Source: Cinclus cinclus (taxonomy: Eukaryota; Chordata; Aves; Passeriformes; Cinclidae). Taken from it: a DNA stretch of 64,000 bases. Numbering within the stretch: the first letter of the stretch is position 1; every line of letters begins with the position of its first letter. Below, piece after piece: positions 1 to 13,209 of the stretch. The stretch spans positions 57,645,158-57,709,157 of the forward strand of contig NC_085049.1 of NCBI RefSeq assembly GCF_963662255.1. The letters are read 5' to 3'. The position numbers were made by a program, and so were the translations under genes. The notes beneath the pieces were generated by a model that had not been told where the DNA came from, made no database searches, and saw only the letters and a program-made list of their open reading frames with translations.

Positions 1-50
1 GCTGAAATTGCTTTCCAGAAAGACCTCATTTTCACTCTTGCCTGAGCCTA

Positions 51-74
51 CTGTCTGTCTGTCTGTCTGTCTCA
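51..74. repeat. (TCTG)n microsatellite
   Basis: About six uninterrupted copies of the tetranucleotide TCTG. It is a simple repeat with no gene nearby. Confidence 0.9.
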
Positions 75-3000
75 ATAGGAGGAAAGGAGTGGGAGGTTCC
101 ACATCAGAGTTTCTCCGTGGATCTGTAAACCCAACACAAGCTGGTGCTGCAAAAAATGCAGTTGTTTTCACATCAGTCTGATGCTCAGCAATAGGAATGC
201 TTTTACATTCAAGAGACAAGAGAGGAGGCTTGCCAGGCAGGGGTGAACAGCTGAAGGTTGGAGATCAGAATGGGATGGTGTGGGGTGTCATGTCATCCCA
301 ACTGATACAAGCAAGCTTGCAGAAGTATGGGTTGATAAATGGCAGCTGGTTGGGGAAAGAGTGTGAAATCCTGTCCCTTTGCACACTCTAATCTTTCATT
401 CCTCTGAGTTGTTCAACAAGACCCCTTCCCAAGAGCTGAAAAGCTGGATTTAAACCCACAGACAATTTTGGCTGTACTTTGGGTGTCAGCTTCTTTTACT
501 AGACATTGTTGACACTGCAGGGCCCTAACTACTGGTGGCTGCCTGGTTGCAGCCAGCCACCCTGCAGCTGCGGCTCCCTGCTCCAGAGCTGTTTCTCATC
601 ACAGCTCATTCTTACTTCAGCCCACAGCTCCAGTCAGCAGCAGCTTGGTCACGCAAGCATCTTTGCTCAGGAGAGCTTGCTTGCTGGCAAGCACAAGGCT
701 GTGTCCTGGAGAGAAAATGGCACACAATGTGGCCAATAGCCCTGCAGTCTGCATCCAAGTCACAGCTCTCTTGTGTATGCTTAATCAGCTCCTTCTGTGC
801 CAGGACATACTTCCAGGGGACCATGCCCTCCACCAGTGCTCTATAGTTTAATTGCTGTAGATGTATGCTTCCCAGTTTGCACATTATTCTGCTTTCAAAA
901 GCTGACTTATGCAGTACTCTTCATCCACTCCTGATGAACACCAGATACCCTGCTTGCTGCTTTACTCATTGCTCCATCAGCTGCATCACTACAAGATTCT
1001 CATCTTCTATTTTTCAGAAACAGCACATCGGTTTTGCCTTTCCAAGTCAAAGTGAAAAAGGATGCAATCTGTTCAGGTACTGATGCAAACCCCTTAGCAG
1101 AAGTTTCAGGTACTTAAATCTCTATGAAAGGAGCAGGATGGGAGAAACATCCACAGCCATCTGCAATCCCTTCTGATGGATACAGCAATCCCAAATGCAT
1201 GTGCAGTGCCCATTTCCAGGCTGACGTGAAGGGCAGTTATCAATCCAGTGGGTGAGCAGCCAGATTGCACAGAACAGTGTCCCTTCTCCTCTGCAGCTAC
1301 ACAGGGCTGGCCAGGGAGGAGGAAGGAGAGCACCTGGGACTGTGGTTGCAGGATGCTGGGAAGCTGCACAAATGCAAACTTAATGATGTAATGGCAACCT
1401 TCACCTTCATCCCAACTCATTCACTGGTCCCCAGCAGGTTTGCCCTCGAGGGGTGATGTTTCAACAGGAGGAGGCCACAGACACTTAGCCAGAGCAGGGC
1501 AGCTGCCACACCACTGAGGCTGCCACCACAGCATGCCCGGCTATCCCAGCCAATCCCAAGGCTGTGGTCACAAGTCCCACAGGCACAGCCAGCAGTGGAG
1601 CTGGGCTTGGCACCCTGGTGCAATGCAGAGAGGGAGCTCATTACATTTCTTTAGGCAGAGCTGAAACCTGCCAGCTGGGCAAAGGCTTGCTGGGGAGCTG
1701 GGGCCTGTCGGTGCTTGTCCTGGTTGCACACGGAGGAGGACAGGGACATGGTCCACCTGCAGCCAGGGTGGTGTTGAGGTGCCACCAGCAGTGGGAGCCA
1801 GGGGAGCCACCTGTGCAAGGTGTGGGTGAGAGGCAGGCTTTCATCCAGGCACTTAGTTTTTCTGTGATAATAGCCAGTGTGCCATTATTCTGCAAAATGT
1901 ACAGTTGAAATTGTTTTGGTGGGTTGTGGGAGGGATCCAGAGATGTATGGTAATCCCACAGGGAAGAGCTACCTTGAGAAGTCTCAGGATCCCTGTTCTC
2001 ATCCCAAACCACTACTTGCTATCCCTGAGCAGACCAGCTCTGACTTTCTCTTGTGCTACATGCTTAAGCCTGCATTCCCATCAGCACTGCTGATGCTGCT
2101 GAGATCTGATCCATGGTATGACAGTGCTGGACGATTCTCTTTATCAGATATCATGCTGTGTCTGGAATCATGTGCACCCAACCCAAAAGACTGAACAGCA
2201 TTGCATTAAAAAGGAAAGTAGGAAACAAAAGCAGTGCATTTAATGTTTCAGCCTCTTGGAGGGACCAAAAGGTATACTGTCTCTAGAAATACTGCAGAAA
2301 GCTAAAAAATATGTATAAGCTCAGCTGTGAAACATAATACATGTCCTGTTCTCTGACTTCTCCTGGGATTCATCCCTCCCTGCCCACTACAGGTACCTAT
2401 ACCCTGGCACAGTTCTGGGGATCTGCATGGCTGGGCTGAGCCACCCTTCCTTGGGCACTCAGCACAGAGGGAGGTCCTGCAAACATATAGGGGTATTATT
2501 CTGCCTTTGCAGACCTGTGCCAGACCAAAAAACCCCAAAGGATGCAAACCTTCCTGAACCATGTATGAGTCTCCACAACAAAGGGAGAGCACATGACCAG
2601 TAAACTAGGCCATCCCATATCCAGCAGCTCTCACCCTCTGCCTAGAGAGTGCTCGTGGCACATTATTTGGCAAGAGCCTGCCTTTCTCAGAAAGTGTCCA
2701 GTCTCCCCATGGAGACTACCACTCAGAGCCAACTCTCCTGCCTGAAAGAGGGATGAACAGCTCACAGCATGGTCAAGAATATTCCCACTTCTGTATAGGA
2801 ATAGCAGTGCAGAGACCAGCATCTCCATTTCACCTTGAGAGGTAAAACCATCTCCCAAGTGAGCTAAGATGCAGCCATGTGCTAGGCACAGACTAACCTT
2901 TCTGCAGTGGGAAAGCAAGTTTTACAAAGGGGAAATGGCAACTTGATGAGGAGCTGCTCAGCATCCAGGGTCAGTCCTTGAGAGTGTTCTCCAGGCAGCA

Positions 3001-6000
3001 GCAGCACAACAGCTTTGGTCAGTCATGGTCTTCACTCACATTGCATGCTTTCAAGAGGTTGAGCCCAGCATCTCTGAGGCTGACCTGACCAAACCTCAGC
3101 AACCCTGTGATGCCCAAGAATGGGGCATGTATGTGGATGATATGCCATGTGGCATATATGGCATGTATGTATGTGGAGGGGTTGGTTTTTCTCTGTCAGG
3201 ACTGCTCTGAGCAGAGCCAGGGATAAGAAGGAGATGGGAATGCAGCAGAAGTCCGACATGATCCCCATCTCTTCCCCAGCCCATGAGACACGTCACAAGG
3301 ATGTTGAATGGTTCAATCTACCCAGAGCTTGTAGCAAGGCTCACCAGTGGGTGTTTTGGCCAGACAGATTTCCAGAAGGTGCCAGGTGCTGCCTGTGGTT
3401 TCTCTGCCATGTGTGGGGTCTGTGCAGGGCTGGTGGAAGGAAAAGAGTGGATAGTGATGAAGCAACGGTAAGCTTGAAGGAAGGCCAACTGAGACACCCT
3501 GAGAAACAAAGCAAGTAATAAAATCCCAGAGAAAAACAGCACTCCGCACCCAGTCAGGCCCTCTCCTGGAGCTGCCTCTCTTGGCTCAGAGGTAAGCAGT
3601 CATAAAATGCAGGGAGAGACTTCCCAGGGAGGGAAGGTTTTACCTGTCGAGCAAGTTCATGGGTACCCTCACCCACCAGCAGGGAGTGTTGAGCATGACG
3701 GGCGGTCATCCCGCCAAAGCTGTCAGCACTGCAGGAGGAGAAGGAGGAGAGGGAGAAAAGACCCCTGTTTCCTCTGTGGCACCCAAGCAAAGAGACTGGC
3801 TGGATCGTTCTGAGAGAGGACCAGGCCCCAGAAAAGGTGGGGTGGGAGCCTATGCCAAGTAGGTGGGTTGCCAGCTAGGGAAGACTGCGTACCTTGGCTG
3901 ATTTTGACAGCTGACTGTACTTTTGACCATCCTCCTCAGACCCAAACCTTCATGGCTGGAGAAGCGGTTCTGTCTGTTCATAGGGCTGTCCCTCAGCAGC
4001 CCAGCCCCACCAGACCTGATGGGTCCTTCTCCCAGCCACTGCTCTCCCTCCACCTCTCATCCCTGCTAGTGGGCACAGGACCTCATGGACTTGCTCAGCA
4101 GGTAAAACATTCCCTGCCCACAGAGCTGAGCTTGCACCCCCAGGGCAGATGAATAAAGCACCACATGTGGCAAGGCCCTGTTCTGCTCTCTGCTGTTTCT
4201 CCTTCCCTTTCCCCCAAATAATCGAACACCACTAAGAGAGACAAATGCCTTTGTTTTCCAGGGAAGGACTGTCAGAATGGCATGTCTCCCTGCATCTTGT
4301 TAGGGGTTAGATAAGTCCCTAAGAGCCATGGGGAGCCCTGTCACACAGCACAAGTCCTTGCTGACAGTGCTATTGTTAAGAAGGGGTGCATTTTGGGAGG
4401 GCTGGGGCTTTTTCCCCCTGCTTGTTTCTCTCCAAGAAAGTCAAAGCTCATGCCTGCTTGCCCAGGGAGACTTCCCTCCCTAACAGCTCTTATCCTGAAC
4501 AGACAGCAGCTTGGCATTCATCAAGGGGTGTGAAGACTGGCCCCCATTTCAGGACCTCTCCATGCGCCCCTGGGCTGGCAGGCATTTCATGGGGTGCCAA
4601 AACTGAGCTCTAAAGAAGTTGCCTTTTTTGGGGGCTCACCAGCACCAAAGTCACAGTACTCCAACCCAACATCTGCACCCAGTAGTGGCCCTTGGATTGC
4701 TCCTGCCAGGAACAATCTCTCTGCTCCCAGCAGAGCCAGTGAAACAAGTCCAAGATGCTCACCCTGCCTGGTATAGGGGACACCTTGCCCAGAGCTTGGC
4801 TTAGGGCTAGGTCCTGCAGAGCTCCTGTCCCACTCCGGGCAAGGTTACACAACAGCAGACCTTGTAGAGACAGAGCTTTCCCTATAAAGTTAGCTCCTTA
4901 TCATGGGTTTGACCTGGGGACTACTCTCATCTCCCATCTTCCCTTTGAATGGGAGGAGGTGGATTATACTACAAATTGAACATGCCTGATTAAATATAGC
5001 CAGTGCAGAGACCAGGACAACCTCCCTGGTTTTAACCTGTTTGCTTTGGTGGGAATGGAAATAATGAATCCCAGCTGTTGCCTGCTTCTGGAGCAAATGC
5101 CTGAGGGTCTGGAGGCCAGTACCTCTCAGATGTCCATGGCTTTTGAAGATAATCCACCCTGTACAAGGAAACTTTTAGATGGTGCAGTGGCCCCTGGCTT
5201 CATGGTGTATTTGGTGAACCTGCTATGGGCTGAATAGACAGCGTGGACATGCCTCACAGACTAGCTGCTATAGGGAAGGGAGGGTATATCCAAAAATACC
5301 TGGCTGGCTGATGGATCCTCCCTTACCTTCTATGCTGGGTGAGAAAAGCAGGCTTCATTGTCAAGTGAGCAGCAGTTGCCACCCAAGCACTGGTGTGTGG
5401 ATGTGCAAGGAATGTCCATCCCGCCTCTTCCAGGAATTTGTCAGCGCTCAGCCTCCATGTCCATTACAACAAGAGAAAGGCTATAATCCTGTAGAACAAA
5501 GTCATGGTTTTTATTCTGGTGCTAAGTGCATTAACATGCTTCTGCCCTTCTCACAGGTCATCCAGTTCTACTGGGACATGAACTGGTCTTTGACTCTCTT
5601 CTGGAAAAATGACACAATCTTTGTTTGGGAAAGATTGAGGAGCTCAAGGAGCTTCTGCCCAGGAACACAGGGCAGAAGAGAGGGAGAGTATGTCTGCGCT
5701 GGCAGTGCTGGGGATGTGTGAGCTCATGCTCCTGACAAAATGACCTGCATTACCACCTCACGAGCTGCTGCTGTGAACCTGCCCCAGCTCAGGATCTGCA
5801 GGAGGGAACCAAGGAGATCTTCAGTGTGTATCTTATCTTTTGCATGAGGTGTGGACAGTGGACACCTGGACTGGGCTGAGCACCAAAGGTTAGCTCTTCC
5901 CAGGTGCTGCAGGTTGGTAAACCCCAGCTTGAGTGTTGGTGAGCTGCTTCAGCACCTGCTCTCTGCCCAGGGTGTAAAGGAAGCTGGAGAAGCCAGAGGT

Positions 6001-7029
6001 GAGGGAGAGCAAGGCCCTTGTGTGGGACATGATGATGGGTGGATGTTCTTGGTGGCAGGGGTAGAGATGGCTCTGCAAAGGGCTTCTTTAGAAGGATCCA
6101 CTTGCACAAAATCCCAAAAGAGCAAAACAGCCTCATCACAGCAGTGATGTGTGTGTGCCCACCAGCCTCAAGGGTTTATGGGCCCCCTTGCAAGGGATGG
6201 GAACCAGCAGCATGGCAAGGGATGACACATCCCAGTGCTTTCCACAGCCTCCAAACAGTGATAGCATCAGAAAGCACCCTGCACTTTCTCCCCCCAAATA
6301 GCATAGGCCTCAGGGAAATGTGGGTGCCAAGCCCTGCTGAAGCACCCTCCCATTTCAGCAGCTGATCCTGGCAGATAACAGACAGCTTACCAGGGTAATT
6401 GTTACAGCTGGCTCTAGGGTGGCAGGCAGCAGCTAATGCCTAACAGAGCTCACTGACACCTAAACTTTTGGGGCACTAAGGAAGGATGGCAAACTTACAG
6501 AAACCCCAAAGGGCCTTTTGGGGGACTCAGGGTCCCCCAGTCATGTTGTGGAGGACAGTCCCAGGCTGCATCGCTCTGTCTCTGCCAGAAGGATGCATCC
6601 ATGTTGAGGAATGGTGAGCTATGCCACCCACAGGACCCCAGGGAGAGCAGCTGCACGTCTGCCCAATGCAATTCTGTTTTCTCCAGCCCTTGCTGTCTTG
6701 CGGGGCCCCATTCCCCTTTGGAAAGGCCAAGCTGGCCTTTTGCCTGCCTTGGCTTCTGCTTAGCTGTGCTGATGCCTTGTGGTCCCATGTGCTTTGGAGG
6801 CTCTCCAAGCACGAGATGTGCCCCTAACTCCGGCTCATGTGCTGGCTGCAGATGAATGCATTTGACAAAGTAGATGCAATGGCCCAAGCAGGGCTTTTCT
6901 CAGGGAGTAAAATCTCATGTGCTCAGGCTCCCTGCCAGTCTCACCTCCTGAGCATCTCTGCTGCTGTTTCTGACATGTGTGGAGACTAATATCACAGCCC
7001 ACACCCTAGGTACCACTTCCCATACAAAC

Positions 7030-7044
7030 AAAAAAAAAAAAAAC
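7030..7044. repeat. poly(A) tract
   Basis: A run of 15 A residues. It could be the tail of an old retroposed element, but no recognisable element body precedes it, so it is called only as a simple repeat. Confidence 0.8.
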
Positions 7045-10000
7045 ACCAAACGGGTGTTTTCAGGCTTCTTGTCATTCCTGGCAGCAAAGCCTGTTCACAG
7101 CAACCCTTTTCTTTGGGATTATCATTCCACACTGGTTTTTACACACGTTCCTTGCTGAAAAATGGCATGCAGCTGAGTTTCGGTCTCAAGGGTGTTGGAG
7201 GAGGATGTGCCTGTGTTCCATGAACATATTTCTCCTGAGCACTATTTGTTGGAAGACCTGAAACCAACATCTGGGTTGCTGCAACATGTTCAAACACAAC
7301 ATTCACTTACAATTTGCATACTAAGTACAGCAAACAAACTTCTGCCCGGTGCATCTCAAAAGTAATTTTAACAAAAGACAAAAAATGAGACAGCGAATAT
7401 GCCTCAGCTGTTTGTTTCTAGGCTTGAAATAAGCTCAATAAATGGTAGGTTTCTAAGGCACCTCAAGGACACCAATTTGGGTATTGCAGCAGCACAGAGC
7501 CGGTGGCCACAGTCAGGTAATAGCCAGCAGCTCTCCTGCTCCAGTACACCTGTGATGAAACATCTGACCCTCATGCATGGAGCTACATTTTCTTGCTCTT
7601 GAACTTCCAGCACTAATGAGCAGCATAGGAATGATCCTTGGCGTCATATTTTAGCACAATTATGCCTTTCAATCCTGCAGTGGTGGTGTGGGGCTTATGT
7701 TGCAAGGCCCTCTGGAAGTCATTAGCCAACATCCAGACAAGCGGTGGCAATGTTCTCCCCTCTGCAGTCAGCATTTGCTGAGCTTGTGGCTCTGCTTTCA
7801 AAATTTGTCATTTCTTAGAGGTTAGGTTTGAAGCCTTGCCTTCGGTGCCTGTACAACCTGAATAACACACGCTGCACCCAACTCATTTTCACTTCTATCT
7901 TTACTATTCCTTCTATTTCTTTGATTTATTTAAAGAAAAGTGGAAATTCATGTCACCGGTCAAAAGTTGTATTTCCACTTTTTTAAAATAAGAAAAATAG
8001 TATCAACTTCAAAGTCAGAGTTGTATGAGGTCCCTAATTGTACTTCATCTAGAGCAGAACTTAAGACTTGCTCCATTCACAGTCCAGCTCTCCCCAGTTT
8101 GCTGTTCCCCTCTGGCTCAGCAGCAATTGCCTGGCTTTGCTTAACCTGTGTTTGTAGCTCTTGGAAATACTTGACATGCAGCAACACCCTGGTTCAGGCA
8201 AAGTCATTGTCAGCAACGTCTCTGTGTCAAAACCAAGAACCTGCTTTCCTAAAATGTTCCTCCTTGACTTGCCTTTGCTGTGCTGCCCTGGGCCAAATGC
8301 CCTTCAAGTGGAGAGCAGATGGACTGGAGCCTTCCCAACCAGTCACTGCCTGGTTGCAATTAAAGATCTGCTAACGCCCCTGCTCCAGCCTCACAGTCAG
8401 GATCCTTCAAGTCCAAGGTAACCAAAGGCTATTTTGCTGTGCTGTCAGGAGTCCTGCTGCCTGTCACCCTAGCAGACAGAGAAGTTAACCCTCATCAATG
8501 GGTGTCTCCTCGCTGATCTCTCATGCCAGGAGAGCACTTGAACAGCTTGGGCCAACCACTTCCATGGGCTGACACATGCTGATCCATGTTGCCCATGGCC
8601 GTGACCCAGCACCGAGCTCCCTCCCTGCATTCCTACCCAGGGCGCTGTGTCCATCTCACAGCCACAGGGATACCACCCCACTGGCAGACCAGGAGCACTC
8701 CCTTCCCCACCAAGCGCTGCAAAGACCAGAGACTTTGCACCCCAAAGGCAAGATGGAGCCCAGTGTGAGCAGCCAGAGTTGCAGGGGAGGAAATGGGGAG
8801 CATAGATTTGGAAACCTCTCAGGATACCTCTCTTAGAGGTGTGTCTAACACATCCCAGCATCATTAGTGCAAGGAGTCATTCCTGCTTCCCCAAGCTGTA
8901 ACATCAGGCTCACCCGGATAAATCACTTGTCCAGGTACCCTTTGATAACATTTGCTGGATTATCTTCACCACTTGGGAACATATTTCCATACTGATTTAA
9001 TGAAAGCAGAGATTCTGCAGTCAGCAGGATTTGGAGCCTCACAGACGGCTCCTAATCCAGGAAATTGGATGTGGTTGGAAATGTTTCAGCAGTCAAAGCT
9101 TGGGAGATCCTGCTGTGGCTCATTCCTGATGTGAGGCTCTGTGTCCGCAAAATAATAAATCTGAGTTTAGCACACCTAATCCTTAGTCTAAAATACCACA
9201 GGCCACATAACACGAAGTGGCTGAACAGGTACAAAGGCTCTCTCCCAGTGGAAAGATGTTGCAAATCACTGCATGAGTAACTGCATCCAAAGCAGGCTTT
9301 TGCCAGCTGAAGAACACTGTGTACAAGTGGGCTTTGGACACATAGTCCACAGGTTTTTCAGCCAGGCCCTTTCCCATTCCTCCCAGGCCATCACTCAGGA
9401 TGCCCTATCTATTGCTGTATCCCTCACAAGAAGATCCAGGACAGATCTTCCCTGTTTTGCTTCAGACACTTGCCTGACTGGGCTTCTCCTTCGGCAGCTG
9501 CCAAACCACCTTATTTAGAGCCACCCCTCGGCTCGGGCCAGTGTCCCAACTCGACCCACAACTTGCACTAGCTGAACTCCAGCCCTCAGACCGCAGGACC
9601 AGTCTGGATATGCTGAGGCATACCAGTGCCTATCAGCTACACCAGAAGGCATGCTCTAAATCAAAGCTACTTGCAATGATGAAATTCTCTTTTAGCAATC
9701 ATGTTTCCCTCTTCAACATAAGGTGTATTACAGGTTGGAGGTTGGGAGGTGTGAGGATGTCCATGAGGGAGACTGTGCTCTTGAAAAAACGTGCCATCTC
9801 AGCATAGAGAGAGATCAGCCTGGGATCTTTGAGTGCCAAGGAGAGTGTAGGAAGAAAGCTGAGGCCCTGAGAGAAGAGCTACAATGAGCACCATGAGCAG
9901 CCCTAGGGACAGATAGGGATGTCTGGCCCATTGTATAGGAATGTTGGGACAGGGCCAGTACTGGGGGATGGGTTCAGGCCCCAAAGGCATTAGAAGTTCT

Positions 10001-13000
10001 AGGACTGTCTGGGATTGCTCACAAGGGCAATTTGCACTTTCCAAGGACAAGTGAGTAGATTGTGCAAGGAAAGGCTAGTGAGAGGTTAGCAAGTTGCTCC
10101 CAGGAGACAGGTGACTAAAGCACAGGTCACACTAGAGGTGTCCATGGTCAGGACCTAAGTGGGGTGCCTACACCTAGCATAGTACATGCTTGACAGGGTC
10201 TTTGCTGTGATGCCTGGGTTTGGACATCTGTGTTGCCTGTGAATTTGGCCTGTCTCTGTCATGGCATCTGGCTCTTCTACACCCCCTTTTCCTGGCCTCA
10301 TCCTGTCCAGGACACAAACCCAGTTTCCATAAACCAAGTGCAGATGCAAACACCACCTGCCTCACCCTCATAACCAGAGGTGAGGCACTGCTGAAGTCAT
10401 ATCCCACGGTCATTACTCCTCTCTCCACACTCATGGCTCCCTCTGGCCAAGAGTTTGGCATGGACAAGAGCACTATTTGAATCAACAGCATCATATCCAC
10501 TGAACCCCTTTAGAATGAGGAAAGAACTTTGTTCCCCAAGTTACAATGCAGATTAGTGACTCTCCCTCTAATACAAAGCTAGGATTTGAAATGTTATGCA
10601 GGAGAGCTCTCGTGGTGAGGAGAGGCAGGAATGGTGGAGGAAAAGAGCCCTGTCCCAGTGTAGAGTTCTCACACAAGCTCATGACACCAAAGTCTGTTGT
10701 GATCTGAACTCATCTTCCTCATCTGCGTCCTTTGCAGATCAAATGGGCTACTAAACTGCTGGCACATCCCCTGGCTGGCCCACTGCACACTGATAAGGAA
10801 GGAGGTGACAGGCGGTGAAGATTACCAGCTCTAACTCTGCCCTTCTCAACCCACAGTGGCTCTTCCTACACCACAGTGCTCCTGAAAATCACAGGCAAGC
10901 ACCTCTGTGTCTCCAGTGTGGTGGAGTAGGTACACCTGAGGACACCATCCCTGCCTGATGTGACACCAGGGTGAGCAGGGACCTTTCCTCCTTTCAGTTC
11001 AGCCATCCCTTGTGAGGATGCTGAGGCTGAAGCTTTAGTTTGTCATCTCTCATGATGTCTCTCCTACCTCTTCCAGAGGTAGGAAGGCAGACATGACATT
11101 GTCCAGACAGAGGTGGCCCATGGCCTGCAGGCAACGGGATGTCCCATGGCCCCCTTGCTTGTGCTATTAGCATGTTGTGTTAATGCCATTTAATTCAAGG
11201 TTTCATGAAAGCCAGTGGAGACACCTGGATTTCTATCAGACAAATACAGGTTGCCCGAGGTAGACTCCAGCCTGAAACCTGAATTTCATTGATGTGAATA
11301 GCCCTTTAAGCACCTTTTCTGGAATGGTAGCCCCTCCTTCATTATCATCTCTTAGCCATTAACTGGTCTCTAATCTCCACAGCAGTATTTGGAAGAAGGT
11401 CCTTGGACAGACATAACTCAAGGATCTGGTGGCTGCTAAGGCTTGGTCACAGTGCCCAGCTGCCAGAAATGCTGCAGAAAACACAGAACTTACCCCATAG
11501 CTATTAAATGACCCTCTCATTCTCCAAGAGACCAAATATTTACACATTTCCCTTCCACATCCAACAGTCCCTACCAGTCCAGCCCCCTAGACTGTGGCTC
11601 CAGCAGCAGCTCAAGTACTTGGAGAGATGCCTGGCGTTTAGTCTCAAAAAATCCTGGATTTGAAATGAATTTATTTAATAGCACACACCCCCCAAGTAGA
11701 TGGAAGCTGACTCTACTTACTTTTTCTTCTCCTCCTGTGAAGCACATCTTGTCCTGTACCACATGATTCCTTGATAAGGCTCAAGAGCTGAACCTCAAGG
11801 CAAGTGACCAGAAGGAGAAAGGGGGAGTAGGCATGTCAGAGCAGAGAAGACCACTTTGGCCTTTGCTCTAGCCCTCTTGTGTCGGAGTGATCAGCAACCT
11901 GGCTGAAGTCTGGAGCCTGTCTCTGCCCTCCCCAGCAGGCAGGCAAGAGGCTCTCCCTGCAACCTCTGCTGGCATTGATGGGATCAAGTGGAAATACTCA
12001 GTAGTGCCATCCTCGGGGGTCATACTGGAGAGGGGTAACAAGGCTGGGGACTCTCATGTCCTCAGCACAGGGGGAACTGATGGGCCTCACCGTCATGGAA
12101 GAAAAAATTGTTTCAGAGTTTCAGTTCTGGGCCTCTCAAGGAAATCACAGAGTGTCTTGTGATTTAGAGACAAATATGCAAGACAAGGAGAGCTCTAAGC
12201 CACAGGCTTGGCACACAGCCTGAATTTTTCCCTCCTCTTTCAGTGTAATTACAGTTGAGCCATGTAGTAATTGGGTAACTTTTTCCAAAGGAATCCTTTC
12301 ACCCAGTGAATCATACTTGCCACAAAAAGAACACAGAGGCAGATAAAAGACATATAGATCCTATGGCTTATTGTGATAGAAGCATTTTGCCCCCATCCCC
12401 TTCTTCCTCAGGCTCCCAGCTGTGTTCAGGGTAGAAGCAAGAGACAGGGAAGGTGCTTTCCCAGATAATTTCTTCCCAACTTCACAAGGCAGCTTCCTCC
12501 TGGCTTACTCTGCCCTGCAGCCAAGATGAACTGTAGTTTTGAGGGTGCCTATGGGTTCTGTAGAAAAAGGAACTGTTTTCCCTCCTCTGGTTCCCGTACC
12601 TACAGAAGCGGGTAAAGGCTGGATCAGAAGCTGGGCAGTCTCTGGGGACAGAAAGGATCCATACTGCAGTTGGGTGACCCTGAATGCAGCTTCAGTCCTC
12701 TATTACAGGGGTTTCACCTGGACCACGAAGAGTTTCTGAGGCACTGTGTCTGCTCAGAGACATTTCTTCTGGTCCTGATTTAACTTGAGCTGAAGAGCCC
12801 GCCCCCACCACAGACCCTTCCCGCCAAGTCCCAATCCATATGACCATTTTCCATGTGGGATAAAAGCCTTGGATAATAAAACATTCATTGTAAAACTATT
12901 TTCCATTGGATTCGTGGCCACACACAGCTGGATCTTTTCCTAGAGTGGCCTGCAGCCTGCTTGGAAGAGTTGTGTTCAGCATCCTGGAGAGGAGGCTGGG

Positions 13001-13119
13001 TGAGTGTGGGAGGAGGCAGCTCTGTCTAATAGACCCTCCCTCCTCCCAAAACCAACCTCTACCACCCTTCCCATTGGTGCATGGGGTGGAGAAGGGCTGG
13101 GACAACTCAGCTCTCCATC

Positions 13120-13128
13120 TATTTAAAG
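13120..13128 (+). promoter_or_regulatory. TATA-like box of the galectin gene
   Basis: The motif TATTTAAAG lies about 82-90 bases upstream of the galectin start codon at 13210. That leaves room for a start site near 13150 and a short 5' leader. The upstream DNA is G-rich with no strong CpG island, which suits a tissue-regulated TATA promoter. The transcription start itself is inferred. Confidence 0.6.
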
Positions 13129-13209
13129 GCAAGGGAGGGGCTGTAGGAGCTACTTGCCCGGGACTCTTGCACCTCAGTGGAGGGGAGCATTTCCCTGCAG
13201 AGCAGCACC

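Larger units (their letters stand above)
1..13100. other. gene-poor intergenic DNA
   Basis: I found no exon here that I can support. Open frames are short, on both strands, and none shows a recognisable domain or a chain of phase-compatible exons. The stretch holds simple repeats (a TCTG tract near 51-74, an A-run at 7030-7044) and otherwise unique, moderately GC-rich DNA. It lies upstream of the galectin gene and could hold its regulatory elements, but none can be named from sequence alone. Noncoding RNA genes or short isolated exons could have been missed. Confidence 0.6.
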
